64,000 nucleotides of DNA from Firmicutes bacterium CAG:882. Its GTDB lineage: Bacteria; Bacillota; Clostridia; Lachnospirales; Lachnospiraceae. This document shows, one piece after another, positions 8,095 through 17,328 of this stretch. A model generated the notes under the pieces. It had not been told where the DNA came from, did not search any database, and saw only the letters and a list, made by a program, of their open reading frames with translations. Where the stretch lies: the NCBI GenBank assembly GCA_000435595.1, contig FR895425.1, positions 1-64,000 on the forward strand, written 5' to 3'. The translations under genes were made by a program, and so were the position numbers. Numbering within the stretch: position 1 is the first letter of the stretch; each line of letters opens with the position of its first letter.

Positions 8095-11000
8095 ATGAAA
8101 CACAAGTTAGTACGACGTGTTATCGCATCGGTTATGACGGCACTTCTCGTTGTTGGTCTTATACCGATGACTTTTACGGGAGGAGGAGTTAAGGTAAGTG
8201 CGGCTGACGGCAAGTATGTGTTTGATGCTACAACACTTACAGCGTCAGCAGATAAAGAGGAAATTGGAGATGGCACTACAGCTGGAGATGATAATTATTT
8301 CAAGATTGTAGGAAAAGTTATAAAGAGAACTAATTCTGATGGAAGTGTAAAGGCAGCTGAGATTGAGAAGTTTTCAAAGAGTGCAGTTGAGTTTACCGTA
8401 ACAGGTACAGCGACAGCTGTTGTCAAGATGAGCAGTACAGGTGGAAGCAATACGTCATGGGTTGCACTTGTCAACGCAGCAGACGGATCAGTTGTAGCTA
8501 ATAAGGAGGCTGTAAGTAAAGTAACAGGAACATCTGCTACAACGCTTACTTATGAAGGACTTAAGGCAGGAACATACAGAGTCGTTTCTAACGGAACAGA
8601 TGAAAATGATGAGGAACAGAAACGAGGTGCTAGATTATTCAGCATTGAGGTTGATGAGCAGATTCCGGTTGTGACAACGGATTATGGATTTGACGCTACA
8701 ACACTTACAGCGTCAGCAGACAAAGAGGAAATTGGAGACGGCGTTACAGTCGGAACTGATAATTATTTCAAGATTATAGGAAAGGTTATAAAGAGAACCA
8801 ACTCTGATGGAAGTGTAAAGGCAGCTGAGATTGAGAAGTTTTCAAAGAGTGCAGTTGAGTTTACCGTAACAGGTACAGCGACAGCTGTTGTCAAGATGAG
8901 CAGTACAGGTGGAAGCAATACGTCATGGGTTGCACTTGTCAACGCAGCAGACGGATCAGTTGTAGCTAATAAGGAGGCTGTAAGTAAAGTAACAGGAACA
9001 TCTGCTACAACGCTTACTTATGAAGGACTTAAGGCAGGAACATACAGAGTCGTTTCTAACGGAACAGATGAAAATGATGAGGAACAGAAACGAGGTGCTA
9101 GATTATTCAGCATTTTCGTAACAGAGACAACCGGTGGTGCGCGTCCTGCAAGAGCTGATTGGGCGGGAGTTACAGCGCCTTCTATTATAGGCTTTAAGCA
9201 GAACGGTGGAAGCATTGATGTTTCCTATACAATGAAAATAGGATATGACGGAGCTGATTCGGTATCTGTTGACATGCTTGGAGCAGACGGAACAGTTATT
9301 GACACAAAGACAGGCTCAGATTCATCTAAGCCGATTACATTCACCCCTTCAGCATCAGGAAACTACAGCTTCAAGATTGTGGCTAAGAGAGCAGACTGTG
9401 AAGATAAGGCAGGCAATACAACAGATGCGTTATCATTTGTTCTTCCTCTTGCAGCACCTTCAATCGAAAGTGCTACAAGTGTAGGAAACGGAAGCATCAA
9501 TGTTGTATGGGGAGCTGTTGCGGAGGCAACAGGCTACGAGGTATATGCAGGAGAGAAGCTTGCAGGTATTACGGAGGCAACAGAGTACACAGTCACAGGT
9601 CTTACTGTAGGTGAGAAGTATTCATTCACTGTAAAAGCAGTAAGAGGTGAGGACAGGAGTGAGGCTTCACAGGCTGTTGAGGCTACGGCTACAGCAGACA
9701 AGCAGCAGGTATGGGGCATCACGGTATATGGTTCATCAACAAACAGCGGTAACAATGGTTATGAGGGAAGTGCCAATGATGGCAAGGTGACAGTATACAG
9801 TGAGAACGGAAAGGGTAAGATTGTTCCTAACTCAACAGATGGTGTTGCTTTCTACTACACAGCAGTTCCAACTGACATGAATTTTACATTGAGAGCCAAT
9901 GTGCATGTTGATAAGTGGAAGCTTTCAAACGGTCAGGAAGGCTTTGGTCTTATGGCTGCAGACCGTCTTGGCACGAACGGTGATTCCAACCCGGTATGGA
10001 ACAACCAGTACATGGCTATTGCATCAAAGATTGAGTATTTATGGAATGTGGAGAAGAATGCCGTTGACACAACAGGTAATAAGTATTCAATGAAGTTAGG
10101 TCTTGGCGTTATCGCAAAGACAGGCGTTACAAAGGAAAATTTATCTAAGCTTGAGAATAATGATACAGCAACGGTTCAGAATGACTTCAAGAGTGTCACA
10201 ACAACACTCGATACAACAGCAGTGAAGAATGGTCTTGGTGCCGGTACCTATAATATAGTAGGTAATGCAGAGTCGGCAGTTGCCGGAACAATAGCTGAGC
10301 TTACAGATTTCATCCTTGAAATCCAGAAGAATAACACAGGTTACTTTATTACATATTATGATGCAGACGGAAATGTTCTTGCACAGCAGAAGAACTATGA
10401 TCCTGATGCATTAAGCAAGCTTGATTCAGATAATGTATATGTAGGTTTCTTCGCTTCAAGAAATGCAAGAGCCACATTTACGGATATTAAGTTTACAACA
10501 ATTTCATCCGCTGATGATTCATCAGCAGAGGAGAAGCCGATTACTTATGTGACACCTATTGTCAATGTAACATCCGCTAATGTTGCCAATACAGAGAACT
10601 ACACATTCAGTCTGAATGCCAATGTTGACGGTACGGTTGACATCACATTGAATGGTGTAGCTGTTTCAACAGGTCTTGCAGTTAAGGCAGGTAAGGCTCT
10701 TGATGTACCTATGGTACTTACATCAGAGTCAAACAATAATATTGAGGCAGTATTCACACCGGATCCTAACTATGTTCCGGGTGAGGATATGAAGCTTGCC
10801 AATACGGATGTTATCAATATTAAGCATACGGTAGTCAGAAATAATGCATATTCTTCACTTAAGAATATTTATGTTGCGCCTAACGGCAGTTCATCCGGAA
10901 ACGGTACAAAGAGCAGCCCTGTTGACATTTATACGGCAGTTAAGTATGTTAAGCCGGGTCAGACAATCGTTATAACAGAGGGTACATACCTTCTTGACAG

Positions 11001-12753
11001 TACCATAAGAGTTGAGAGAGGCGTTAACGGTACAGCGGAAGCTAACATCAGAATGATAGCTGACCCAGCAGCCTCCACCAGACCTGTATTTGATTTCCAG
11101 GGTAAGTGTGCCGGCATGGTATTAGGCGGTGACTACTGGTACTTTAACGGATTTGATTGTACACATTCACAGAATGCACAAAAGGGTATTCAGGTATCCG
11201 GAAATCATAACGTACTTGACAACATTAATACATATCACAACGGAAACACAGGACTTCAGATAAGCCGTCTCTATTCTACGGATTCAAGAGAGATGTGGCC
11301 TTCATACAACCTCATCCTCAACTGTACATCTTACGGCAATGCAGATGCAGGTTATGAAGATGCAGATGGATTTGCAGCTAAGCTTACCGTTGGTGACGGA
11401 AATGTATTCGATGGCTGTTTAGCTTACAATAATGCAGATGACGGATGGGATTTGTTTGCAAAGGTTGAGACAGGTTCAATTGGTTCTGTTACAATTCAGA
11501 ACTGTGTAGCTTACGGCAACGGTTATCTTGAGGACGGAACAGACGCAGGAAACGGTAACGGCTTTAAGATGGGTGGAGATAATATGTCAGGTTATCACAA
11601 GCTCATCAACTCCTATGCATTCAACAACAAGGCAAAGGGTATTGATTCTAACAGTTGTCCTGATATTCAGGTATCAACAAGCATCTCATACAACAATGAG
11701 AGCTACAATGTGGCATTATACACCAACAATGCTGCTAACACAGACTACTCAGCAACAGGCATTATCTCCTTCAAGGATTCAAATGTAAAGAACGGACTTG
11801 CAACGGGTGAGCAGTTTAAGCCTAAGGGAACACAGGATACGACAAAGTATTTGACAGACACTAACTATTACTGGGATGGTTCTAAATCAGCTAATAATTC
11901 AGGTGCAGCAGTTGATACGGCTTCATGGTTCAAGACACTTGAATTTACGGGTATTACAAGAAATGCTGATGGAACACTGAATCTTAACGGCTTCCTTGAG
12001 ACAACAGATGCAGTTCCTGAAGGAATCGGTGCACGTCCTACAGGAACACCTTCATTTAAGGTTGCGATTGAAGAGGATACACAGGATTCAACAACAGAAA
12101 GTGAGCCGTCAAAGCCAAGCGGTACATCGGTTGGTGATTCAGCAGTATCGTCAGAGGCATACAGCTCTGTAACCGAGACAGTCGGCAAGGACGGATATAT
12201 TTCAAACAATGTATTTGAGAACATTATCAAGGATGAGAAGACGCTTATTGTTAATGTAACGGATGAGAATGGAAATATTGCTGCAACATTTACCATTGAC
12301 GGTTCAACATTCAACTCTGTTCCGGATACATTGTTCAGACTTAATGTAAAGTTCAATGATTATGCTCCGGCATCTGACAAGGCAAAGGAGATACTTTCTG
12401 TTGAGGACAAGGATATACTTGTATGCACGTTCGACTCAGTCGGTTACCTCAATGGTAAGGTAAGCATCACGGTTAAGGCTGACGGCTTTGAGGCAGGTAC
12501 ACAGCTTAAGCTCTACTATTACAATGAGGAACTTAACACTGTGATGGATAAGAACCAGACTGTAACTGTAGGCGAAGATGGCAAGGTTACATTTACTGTT
12601 GACCACTTCTCCTCATATGTGCTTGTCAATGCAGGCAAGGCACTTATCACAGCACCTTCAACCGGCTTCGGTTCCTCCGCTGCAGCACTTATGAGTGTTA
12701 TGCTCTTAACAGGCGGCGTGGCAGGAATGTGCTTCTTTAAGAAGAGAAAGTAA
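8095..12753 (+). CDS. Giant cell-surface pectate lyase, PL9-like, with sortase-type anchor
   Basis: 1552-residue secreted protein that should cleave de-esterified homogalacturonan (pectate) by beta-elimination. It has a signal peptide with a basic start and hydrophobic core, cleaved near SAADGK (about residue 38). Two tandem, nearly identical modules follow (about residues 43-184 and 199-340), then a further Ig-like domain (about 345-455) and a fibronectin type III domain (about 457-540). A beta-sandwich region (about 545-820) precedes the right-handed parallel beta-helix (about 915-1330). The helix has PL9 hallmarks: DADGFAAKLTVG with Lys1096 in the place of the catalytic lysine, and NNADDGWDLF for calcium binding. 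The C-terminus has APSTG (about 1519-1523), a hydrophobic span and FFKKRK, a sortase-type sorting signal with a variant of LPxTG. AGGAGGA precedes the ATG. Family and catalytic residues are by analogy to Pel9A. Confidence 0.88.
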   Translation: MKHKLVRRVIASVMTALLVVGLIPMTFTGGGVKVSAADGKYVFDATTLTASADKEEIGDGTTAGDDNYFKIVGKVIKRTNSDGSVKAAEIEKFSKSAVEFTVTGTATAVVKMSSTGGSNTSWVALVNAADGSVVANKEAVSKVTGTSATTLTYEGLKAGTYRVVSNGTDENDEEQKRGARLFSIEVDEQIPVVTTDYGFDATTLTASADKEEIGDGVTVGTDNYFKIIGKVIKRTNSDGSVKAAEIEKFSKSAVEFTVTGTATAVVKMSSTGGSNTSWVALVNAADGSVVANKEAVSKVTGTSATTLTYEGLKAGTYRVVSNGTDENDEEQKRGARLFSIFVTETTGGARPARADWAGVTAPSIIGFKQNGGSIDVSYTMKIGYDGADSVSVDMLGADGTVIDTKTGSDSSKPITFTPSASGNYSFKIVAKRADCEDKAGNTTDALSFVLPLAAPSIESATSVGNGSINVVWGAVAEATGYEVYAGEKLAGITEATEYTVTGLTVGEKYSFTVKAVRGEDRSEASQAVEATATADKQQVWGITVYGSSTNSGNNGYEGSANDGKVTVYSENGKGKIVPNSTDGVAFYYTAVPTDMNFTLRANVHVDKWKLSNGQEGFGLMAADRLGTNGDSNPVWNNQYMAIASKIEYLWNVEKNAVDTTGNKYSMKLGLGVIAKTGVTKENLSKLENNDTATVQNDFKSVTTTLDTTAVKNGLGAGTYNIVGNAESAVAGTIAELTDFILEIQKNNTGYFITYYDADGNVLAQQKNYDPDALSKLDSDNVYVGFFASRNARATFTDIKFTTISSADDSSAEEKPITYVTPIVNVTSANVANTENYTFSLNANVDGTVDITLNGVAVSTGLAVKAGKALDVPMVLTSESNNNIEAVFTPDPNYVPGEDMKLANTDVINIKHTVVRNNAYSSLKNIYVAPNGSSSGNGTKSSPVDIYTAVKYVKPGQTIVITEGTYLLDSTIRVERGVNGTAEANIRMIADPAASTRPVFDFQGKCAGMVLGGDYWYFNGFDCTHSQNAQKGIQVSGNHNVLDNINTYHNGNTGLQISRLYSTDSREMWPSYNLILNCTSYGNADAGYEDADGFAAKLTVGDGNVFDGCLAYNNADDGWDLFAKVETGSIGSVTIQNCVAYGNGYLEDGTDAGNGNGFKMGGDNMSGYHKLINSYAFNNKAKGIDSNSCPDIQVSTSISYNNESYNVALYTNNAANTDYSATGIISFKDSNVKNGLATGEQFKPKGTQDTTKYLTDTNYYWDGSKSANNSGAAVDTASWFKTLEFTGITRNADGTLNLNGFLETTDAVPEGIGARPTGTPSFKVAIEEDTQDSTTESEPSKPSGTSVGDSAVSSEAYSSVTETVGKDGYISNNVFENIIKDEKTLIVNVTDENGNIAATFTIDGSTFNSVPDTLFRLNVKFNDYAPASDKAKEILSVEDKDILVCTFDSVGYLNGKVSITVKADGFEAGTQLKLYYYNEELNTVMDKNQTVTVGEDGKVTFTVDHFSSYVLVNAGKALITAPSTGFGSSAAALMSVMLLTGGVAGMCFFKKRK
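8221..9114 (+). repeat. Tandem internal duplication in the pectate lyase gene
   Basis: Two 426-bp units (8221-8646 and 8689-9114) are offset by 468 bp. From 8335 to 8646 the first unit is base-for-base identical to 8803-9114 (312 bp), while the first about 114 bp of each unit differ at scattered positions. This is the DNA basis of the two tandem N-terminal modules. Confidence 0.93.
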
Positions 12754-12880
12754 TATAGCGTTCACAATTATATATTGAATTCGTGACTTAAAAATGTCCC
12801 GTCAGGTTACACGGGTGCTCATAAGAAAGTAATTCCAGAAATTACGATTATGGCATCTGTAAGACGGGGTTGGTAAACGA

Positions 12881-12925
12881 AATAGCGGGTATTCGGTGTA
12901 AAAGCCGTGTGCCCGTTATTTTTTT
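12881..12925 (+). terminator. Rho-independent terminator of the pectate lyase gene
   Basis: ATAGCGGGTATTCGG pairs with CCGTGTGCCCGTTAT (G-T pairs included), followed by a run of seven T. Between the stop codon and this hairpin, 12797-12872 holds a further possible pairing (CCCGTC near 12798 with GACGGG near 12872) that I cannot assign. Confidence 0.7.
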
Positions 12926-13112
12926 GCCTGTGCGTGGAAGCAATATATTTATTCACACTTTTCGAGTATAATTAACTCATATCATTCCCATCCTTTCCAT
13001 TCCGAGATTTTTTCAAATAATCTCAAAAAATTAAGGATACATTGGAACAATTCAGCCTTTCTCATGCCATATATAGTAGAGGGTTATTTCAAAACGATTG
13101 GAGGTGACGCTT
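12926..13112. other. AT-rich intergenic stretch at the left edge of a probable mobile remnant
   Basis: No gene seen. It holds a small hairpin (GAGATT... AATCTC around 13003-13024) and a GGAGGTGA ribosome site at about 13100 that belongs to the broken small gene downstream. No obvious att duplication was found by eye. Confidence 0.4.
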
Positions 13113-13299
13113 ATGGAGAAGCGGAAAAGCCCGAAAGGTTTCATTGTAGTGCTGCCGCCAGATCGACGATGACGAGCAAGGTGGACTGACCTTTGAGATT
13201 GAAAAAGGCAGATTGAGCTTCCGTCTGACTGCACCGTACAGCGAGGAACAGAAACAGGCAGCGAGTGAATGGGCGAAGAAGAATGGAATCAAAGGCTGA
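13113..13299 (+). pseudogene. Frameshifted small gene (remnant, unknown function)
   Basis: A good ribosome site (GGAGGTGA) precedes an ATG that reads MEKRKSPKGFIVVLPPDRR and stops. From about 13158 a second frame carries a sensible continuation, QIDDDEQGGLTFEIEKGRLSF followed by SEEQKQAASEWAKKNGIKG, to a TGA at 13297-13299. The total span is one base more than a multiple of three, so a single indel near 13155-13165 would join the halves into a protein of about 61 residues. The family was not recognised. It lies just upstream of the sigma-factor promoter. Confidence 0.55.
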
Positions 13300-13301
13300 T
13301 G

Positions 13302-13330
13302 TCGAAATGTTCAAAAATCTTTGTTATAAT
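13302..13330 (+). promoter_or_regulatory. Promoter of the sigma / anti-sigma pair
   Basis: TCGAAA (13302-13307), 17-base spacer, TATAAT (13325-13330). About 75 bases of leader follow before AAGGAG. Confidence 0.5.
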
Positions 13331-13415
13331 TTTTTGAAAAGTGTAACCTCGCAATCCTAAACGGTGCTTATTAGGGTGAAGGCCTTTCAATACGGTAAGA
13401 AAGGAGATGAAAGCC

Positions 13416-13976
13416 TTGGACGATAACAGAATCGTTGAATTATATTTGCTGCGTGATGAAACAGCAATCAAACAGACCACAGAAAAATATGGTAGCCGCT
13501 TGCGCTCTCTGGCTTGTGGAATAGTCAATGACCAGCAGACAGCCGAAGAATGTGAAAATGATACTTACATGGAAGCGTGGAACACCATTCCACCTCATGA
13601 GCCAAGAAGCTATTTGTATGCGTTCCTTGCTCGGATCACTCGTCACATTTCTTTGAACTACTGCCGTGATCGCAGCCGACTGAAACGTAGCGCATTTATA
13701 TGCGAACTCAGCGTAGAGATAGAGCAGTGCATTCCTGCTCCTGATGATGTTGAGTGTCGTATTGATGACATGGCATTGAGCGAAACACTCAATAAGTTTC
13801 TGGGTACACTCGACGATGAAAAGCGAAATATTTTTGTTCGCCGGTATTGGTATCTGGATTCTATAGTTGCCATCTCCGAACGCTTCGCTTTGTCACAAAG
13901 CAAGATTAAAACTACGCTCTTTCGCTGCCGCAATCAGCTTCGGGAGCATCTTGAAAAGGAGGGTTATACCATATGA
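13416..13976 (+). CDS. Sigma-70 family (ECF-like) RNA polymerase sigma factor
   Basis: 186 residues if the TTG at 13416 is used, nine bases after AAGGAG. An in-frame ATG at 13407 touches that ribosome site and is less likely. Region 2 lies near the N-terminus (ETAIKQTTEKYGSRLRSLAC, then a NDQQTAEECENDTYMEAWNT-type helix) and region 4 near the C-terminus (RRYWYLDSIVAISERFALSQSKIKTTL, a clear helix-turn-helix). The stop overlaps the next gene by 4 bases (ATGA), the usual arrangement for a sigma factor with its membrane regulator. Such pairs are often carried on clostridial conjugative elements. The signal it senses is unknown. Confidence 0.85.
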   Translation: MDDNRIVELYLLRDETAIKQTTEKYGSRLRSLACGIVNDQQTAEECENDTYMEAWNTIPPHEPRSYLYAFLARITRHISLNYCRDRSRLKRSAFICELSVEIEQCIPAPDDVECRIDDMALSETLNKFLGTLDDEKRNIFVRRYWYLDSIVAISERFALSQSKIKTTLFRCRNQLREHLEKEGYTI

Positions 13977-15190
13977 GAGGAAATGAATTTTTAGATAAGA
14001 TGGGGCTTATCGCTCCTGCCTATGTTGAAGCGGCGGATGCCAAGATGAACAAAAAGAAATCTTCTTGGATTAAGTGGGGGGCCATTGCTGCCTGTTTTGC
14101 AGTAATGATTCTTGCGGGAACAATGCTTTTGACGCAAGATGAATCAGGATTAAATACTGATCTGCCTATGCTGTCGATCTCTGAAAACACATCAGCAGCA
14201 ATGGGATACGAGGGATATATGGCTTATGACATTTCAGAACTTGTAAATGCAAATCCTTGGAATGAAGATTCTGAGATATCCACACTGCCCGTTTATCAAA
14301 ATTCTTTGACCTATGACGCAGACTTTATTGCATCGGGGGCTGATTTTGATAAGATGCAGGAGTTTATATTGGATGTTGCCGGTAGATTGGGACTTGATAC
14401 AAATAACTTGACTATAACTGACGATGCACTGGACAAAGAGTCAAAGCAGAAAATGATTGAGAAGTTTCAAAAGGTGGGAGATACTGTTCCCGAGGGATAC
14501 TTTGACCCGACAAAATTAGTAATAAAAGCTGAGGGAATAAAAATTGAAGTAGACCAATCTATGACAGCAAAAGTATCTTTCGATCCAGCAGTATCTCTTC
14601 CCGAAGAATATAATTTTACGCACTTTGCATCCTATGATGATAAGGCTGCCGTGGCTGATTATTTGAAAAGCGAATATTGCAAATTTATTGGCATTGACGA
14701 TCCGCAAGTGAACATTTATGGTGGAGATTACAATATCTATAACCAACAGAGCTATTACATTGAGTTTTTTGATGCCGGTCTTAGTGATGTCGAGCAAATC
14801 ATAAACTACAATTTTAATCGGGTAGCATTTTACTGCGATGACAACGGTGAACTGTTCATTGCAAGGATATATCAGCCCAATTTATCGAAGAAACTCGGAG
14901 ATTATCCAATTATCAGTTCGGAGCAGGCAAAAGAGTTGCTGTTAAACGGCAATTATATTTCGACTGTCCCTTATAGACTTTCTGGTGCAGAGTTTATCAA
15001 AAAGGTGGAACTCATCTACCGGACAGGCGAACACGAAGAATACTATATGCCATACTATCGTTTCTATGTTGAGTTACCTGAAGAAGAACGAGAGAACGGA
15101 TTAAAAACATACGGAGCATATTATGTTCCTGCGGTGGAAAGCTCCTATATTTCCAATATGCCAACATGGGACGGAAGTTTCAACTACTAA
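13973..15190 (+). CDS. Membrane-anchored probable anti-sigma / sensor protein
   Basis: 405 residues. A short cytoplasmic part (about 1-32, starting MRGNEFLDKMGLI) precedes one transmembrane helix (about 33-52, IKWGAIAACFAVMILAGTMLL) and a long extracellular region of about 350 residues rich in acidic and aromatic residues. The topology and the 4-base overlap with the sigma gene point to an anti-sigma factor or signal receptor. The extracellular domain was not recognised. Codon usage and base composition differ from the flanking metabolic genes, in line with transfer. A terminator follows. Confidence 0.65.
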   Translation: MRGNEFLDKMGLIAPAYVEAADAKMNKKKSSWIKWGAIAACFAVMILAGTMLLTQDESGLNTDLPMLSISENTSAAMGYEGYMAYDISELVNANPWNEDSEISTLPVYQNSLTYDADFIASGADFDKMQEFILDVAGRLGLDTNNLTITDDALDKESKQKMIEKFQKVGDTVPEGYFDPTKLVIKAEGIKIEVDQSMTAKVSFDPAVSLPEEYNFTHFASYDDKAAVADYLKSEYCKFIGIDDPQVNIYGGDYNIYNQQSYYIEFFDAGLSDVEQIINYNFNRVAFYCDDNGELFIARIYQPNLSKKLGDYPIISSEQAKELLLNGNYISTVPYRLSGAEFIKKVELIYRTGEHEEYYMPYYRFYVELPEEERENGLKTYGAYYVPAVESSYISNMPTWDGSFNY

Positions 15191-15239
15191 AGAAAAACCG
15201 AAGAATCCCTTTTGAACGAGGGGCTGCACCCCCCCAGCC

Positions 15240-15273
15240 AGACCGTCTACTGAAAGTGTAGGCGGTCTTTTTC
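15240..15273 (+). terminator. Rho-independent terminator after the anti-sigma gene
   Basis: AGACCGTCTAC pairs with GTAGGCGGTCT (one bulge) around a short loop, followed by TTTTT, about 50 bases past the stop codon. Confidence 0.75.
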
Positions 15274-15308
15274 GTCCCATCCACCAGCCGCAAAATCCGG
15301 GCTGTGCA

Positions 15309-15706
15309 GAAAGCAAAGGGCGAGCGTGGTGTCCCCTGACAACCAATGTTCTGTTCGGTTATCGTAAAGACCCGGAGGACAAAACGAAATGGATCGTGGA
15401 CGAAGTGGCGGCAATGGTAGTGAGGCGTATCTTCAAGCTGTGCATGGAGGGGCGGGGTCGATGCAGATCGCCAAGCTCTTGCAGGAGGAAAAGGTTCTGA
15501 ATCCCACCGCATATAAGCGGCAGATCGACATCAAGACTCCAATCCCGGAAACCGCTGATCCCTACCATTGGAATACCAACACGGTGGTTAACATTCTGGA
15601 ACGGCGGGAATACACAGGCTGTACGGTCAATTTCAAGACCTGCACCAATTCGATCTGGGACAAGAAGCAGCGGGAAACGGCGGCAGAACATCCGCATTTC
15701 CTATGA
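15309..15706 (+). pseudogene. Fragment of a large serine recombinase (broken)
   Basis: Only a middle piece remains, in at least two frames. One frame from about 15350 reads FGYRKDPEDKTKWIVDE and VVRRIFKLCMEGRG. After a shift near 15450 another reads SMQIAKLLQEEKVLNPTAYK, then YHWNTNTVVNILERREYTG and WDKKQRETAAEH, before a stop at 15704-15706. These are hallmarks of the recombinase domain (after the resolvase catalytic domain) of large serine recombinases found on Tn-type and conjugative elements. The catalytic N-terminus and the zinc-ribbon/coiled-coil C-terminus are missing. Its G+C is higher than the surroundings, which supports a foreign origin. Confidence 0.8.
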
Positions 15707-15901
15707 CCTTGTGGGCTTTATCCCGCTGAATGAACTTGTGAAGGAGGAAACGGCATGACCGAAGCCATGCCGTTCCTGTGAAAACACGATATTACTTTCT
15801 TACGACCTCCGGCCATTATTGCCGGGGCATTTTTTAATTAATAAAAGTGTAATGTATAACATAAATTCGATGTAAAAAATGTTATTAAGCCCAATTATTA
15901 A
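15707..15901. other. Intergenic stretch with palindrome at the right edge of the mobile remnant
   Basis: No gene seen. AACGGCATG (15748) and CATGCCGTT (15764) form a 9-bp stem with a 7-base loop just after the recombinase fragment. The remainder is AT-rich and leads to the promoter of the next gene. Confidence 0.45.
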
Positions 15902-15930
15902 TTGTAATTTTTGCATGTAAGAGATATAAT
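15902..15930 (+). promoter_or_regulatory. Promoter of the DUF4143 ATPase gene
   Basis: TTGTAA (15902-15907), 17-base spacer, TATAAT (15925-15930). Confidence 0.65.
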
Positions 15931-15965
15931 ATATGTGAAAAAATAAATGATAAGGAGGAACAGGG

Positions 15966-17267
15966 GTGTACAGGACAGCGTTTGAACAGCTATATAAGTG
16001 GAAAGAGAATAAAAACAGAAAGCCATTGATTATTGAGGGGGCAAGGCAGGTTGGAAAGACCTGGCTTATGAAAGAGTTCGGAAAAATGGCATATAAAGAT
16101 ACAGTTTATATAAATTTTGATTCTAATTCGAAAATGGCAGACCTTTTCAGTTCGGATTTAAATATAGAACGTCTGATTATGGGACTTGAAATTTATATAG
16201 GCAGAAAGATAAATCCTGATAATTCGCTGCTGATTTTTGATGAGATTCAGGAGGTGCCGAGAGCACTTTCTTCACTCAAATATTTTTATGAGGATGCACC
16301 GCAGTACAATATTGTATGTGCAGGTTCGCTGCTTGGTATTGCCCTGCATGGCGGAACGTCATTTCCGGTGGGAAAGGTTGACTTTCTGAATTTATATCCG
16401 TTATCCTATCGTGAATTTTTGATGGCTTTGGTTGGAAAAAGCTATGTCGAGCTTCTTGACAATGGTGATTATGATATGATAAAGGCTTTTAAGCAGACAT
16501 ATATTGATGCATTGAAGCAGTATTACTTTGTCGGTGGTATGCCGGAGGCGGTTCAGAGCTTTGTGTTGAATAAGGATTTTAAGGAAGTGCGAGATATTCA
16601 GAAGAGGATCCTTTTAGCATATGAACAGGACTTTTCAAAGCACGCACCAATAGAAATAGTGCCTAAAATCCGTATGTTGTGGAACAGTATTCCGTCTCAG
16701 CTTGCAAAAGAAAATAAAAAGTTTATATACGGTCTTGTCCGTGAAGGAGGACGAGCTAAGGAATATGAAGCTGCCATAATGTGGCTTTGCGACTGCGGAC
16801 TTGTATATAAGGTCAGCCGTATCAATACTGCCGGGATTCCGTTGAAGGCGTATGAGGATTTGAAAGCATTCAAGTTGTTTGTCGTAGATGTGGGGCTTTT
16901 GGGGTGCATGACAGGTCTGCATCAGAGTGTACTTCTGGATGAGAATACGTTGTTTGTTGAATTTAAGGGAGCATTGACGGAACAGTATGTATGTCAGCAG
17001 CTGTCTGCACTCGATGAATTGGATATTTATTATTACACGAACGATAGAGGCTCATGTGAGGTGGATTTTGTAATTGACACAGGTGAAAAGATTATACCTG
17101 TAGAAGTTAAGGCACAGACTAATTTAAAGGCAAAAAGCCTGAAAACATACTGTGAAAGATTCTCACCTGATTTGGCGGTAAGAACTTCCATGTCGGATTA
17201 TAAAGCAGAAGAATGGCTGGTGAATCTTCCGCTATATGCCATAGAGGAAATAGTGCATTGCAAATAG
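15966..17267 (+). CDS. AAA ATPase with DUF4143 domain
   Basis: 433 residues from a GTG start with AAGGAGGAA upstream. The N-terminal AAA_14 ATPase domain has the Walker A motif GARQVGKT (about residues 26-33), Walker B LLIFDEIQE (about 94-102) and sensor-like CAGSLLG. The C-terminal DUF4143 domain ends with a strand pattern YYYTNDRGSCEVDFVID... VPVEVKA, which resembles a PD-(D/E)XK nuclease core (E-VDF, then VEVK). The family is widespread in gut anaerobes as single mobile-looking genes, and its biological role is poorly known. It stands alone with its own promoter, right of the recombinase remnant. Confidence 0.85.
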   Translation: MYRTAFEQLYKWKENKNRKPLIIEGARQVGKTWLMKEFGKMAYKDTVYINFDSNSKMADLFSSDLNIERLIMGLEIYIGRKINPDNSLLIFDEIQEVPRALSSLKYFYEDAPQYNIVCAGSLLGIALHGGTSFPVGKVDFLNLYPLSYREFLMALVGKSYVELLDNGDYDMIKAFKQTYIDALKQYYFVGGMPEAVQSFVLNKDFKEVRDIQKRILLAYEQDFSKHAPIEIVPKIRMLWNSIPSQLAKENKKFIYGLVREGGRAKEYEAAIMWLCDCGLVYKVSRINTAGIPLKAYEDLKAFKLFVVDVGLLGCMTGLHQSVLLDENTLFVEFKGALTEQYVCQQLSALDELDIYYYTNDRGSCEVDFVIDTGEKIIPVEVKAQTNLKAKSLKTYCERFSPDLAVRTSMSDYKAEEWLVNLPLYAIEEIVHCK

Positions 17268-17328
17268 CATATTGATAATGCAATATCCTGGTGCTATTAT
17301 TAAGAAAAGCTCAAAAAGGAGAGACAGC

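Noticed and set aside
15389..15706. A 105-codon frame taken as a complete gene
   Set aside because: It reads into the middle of a serine recombinase only after a frame change, so it is a remnant rather than an intact gene.
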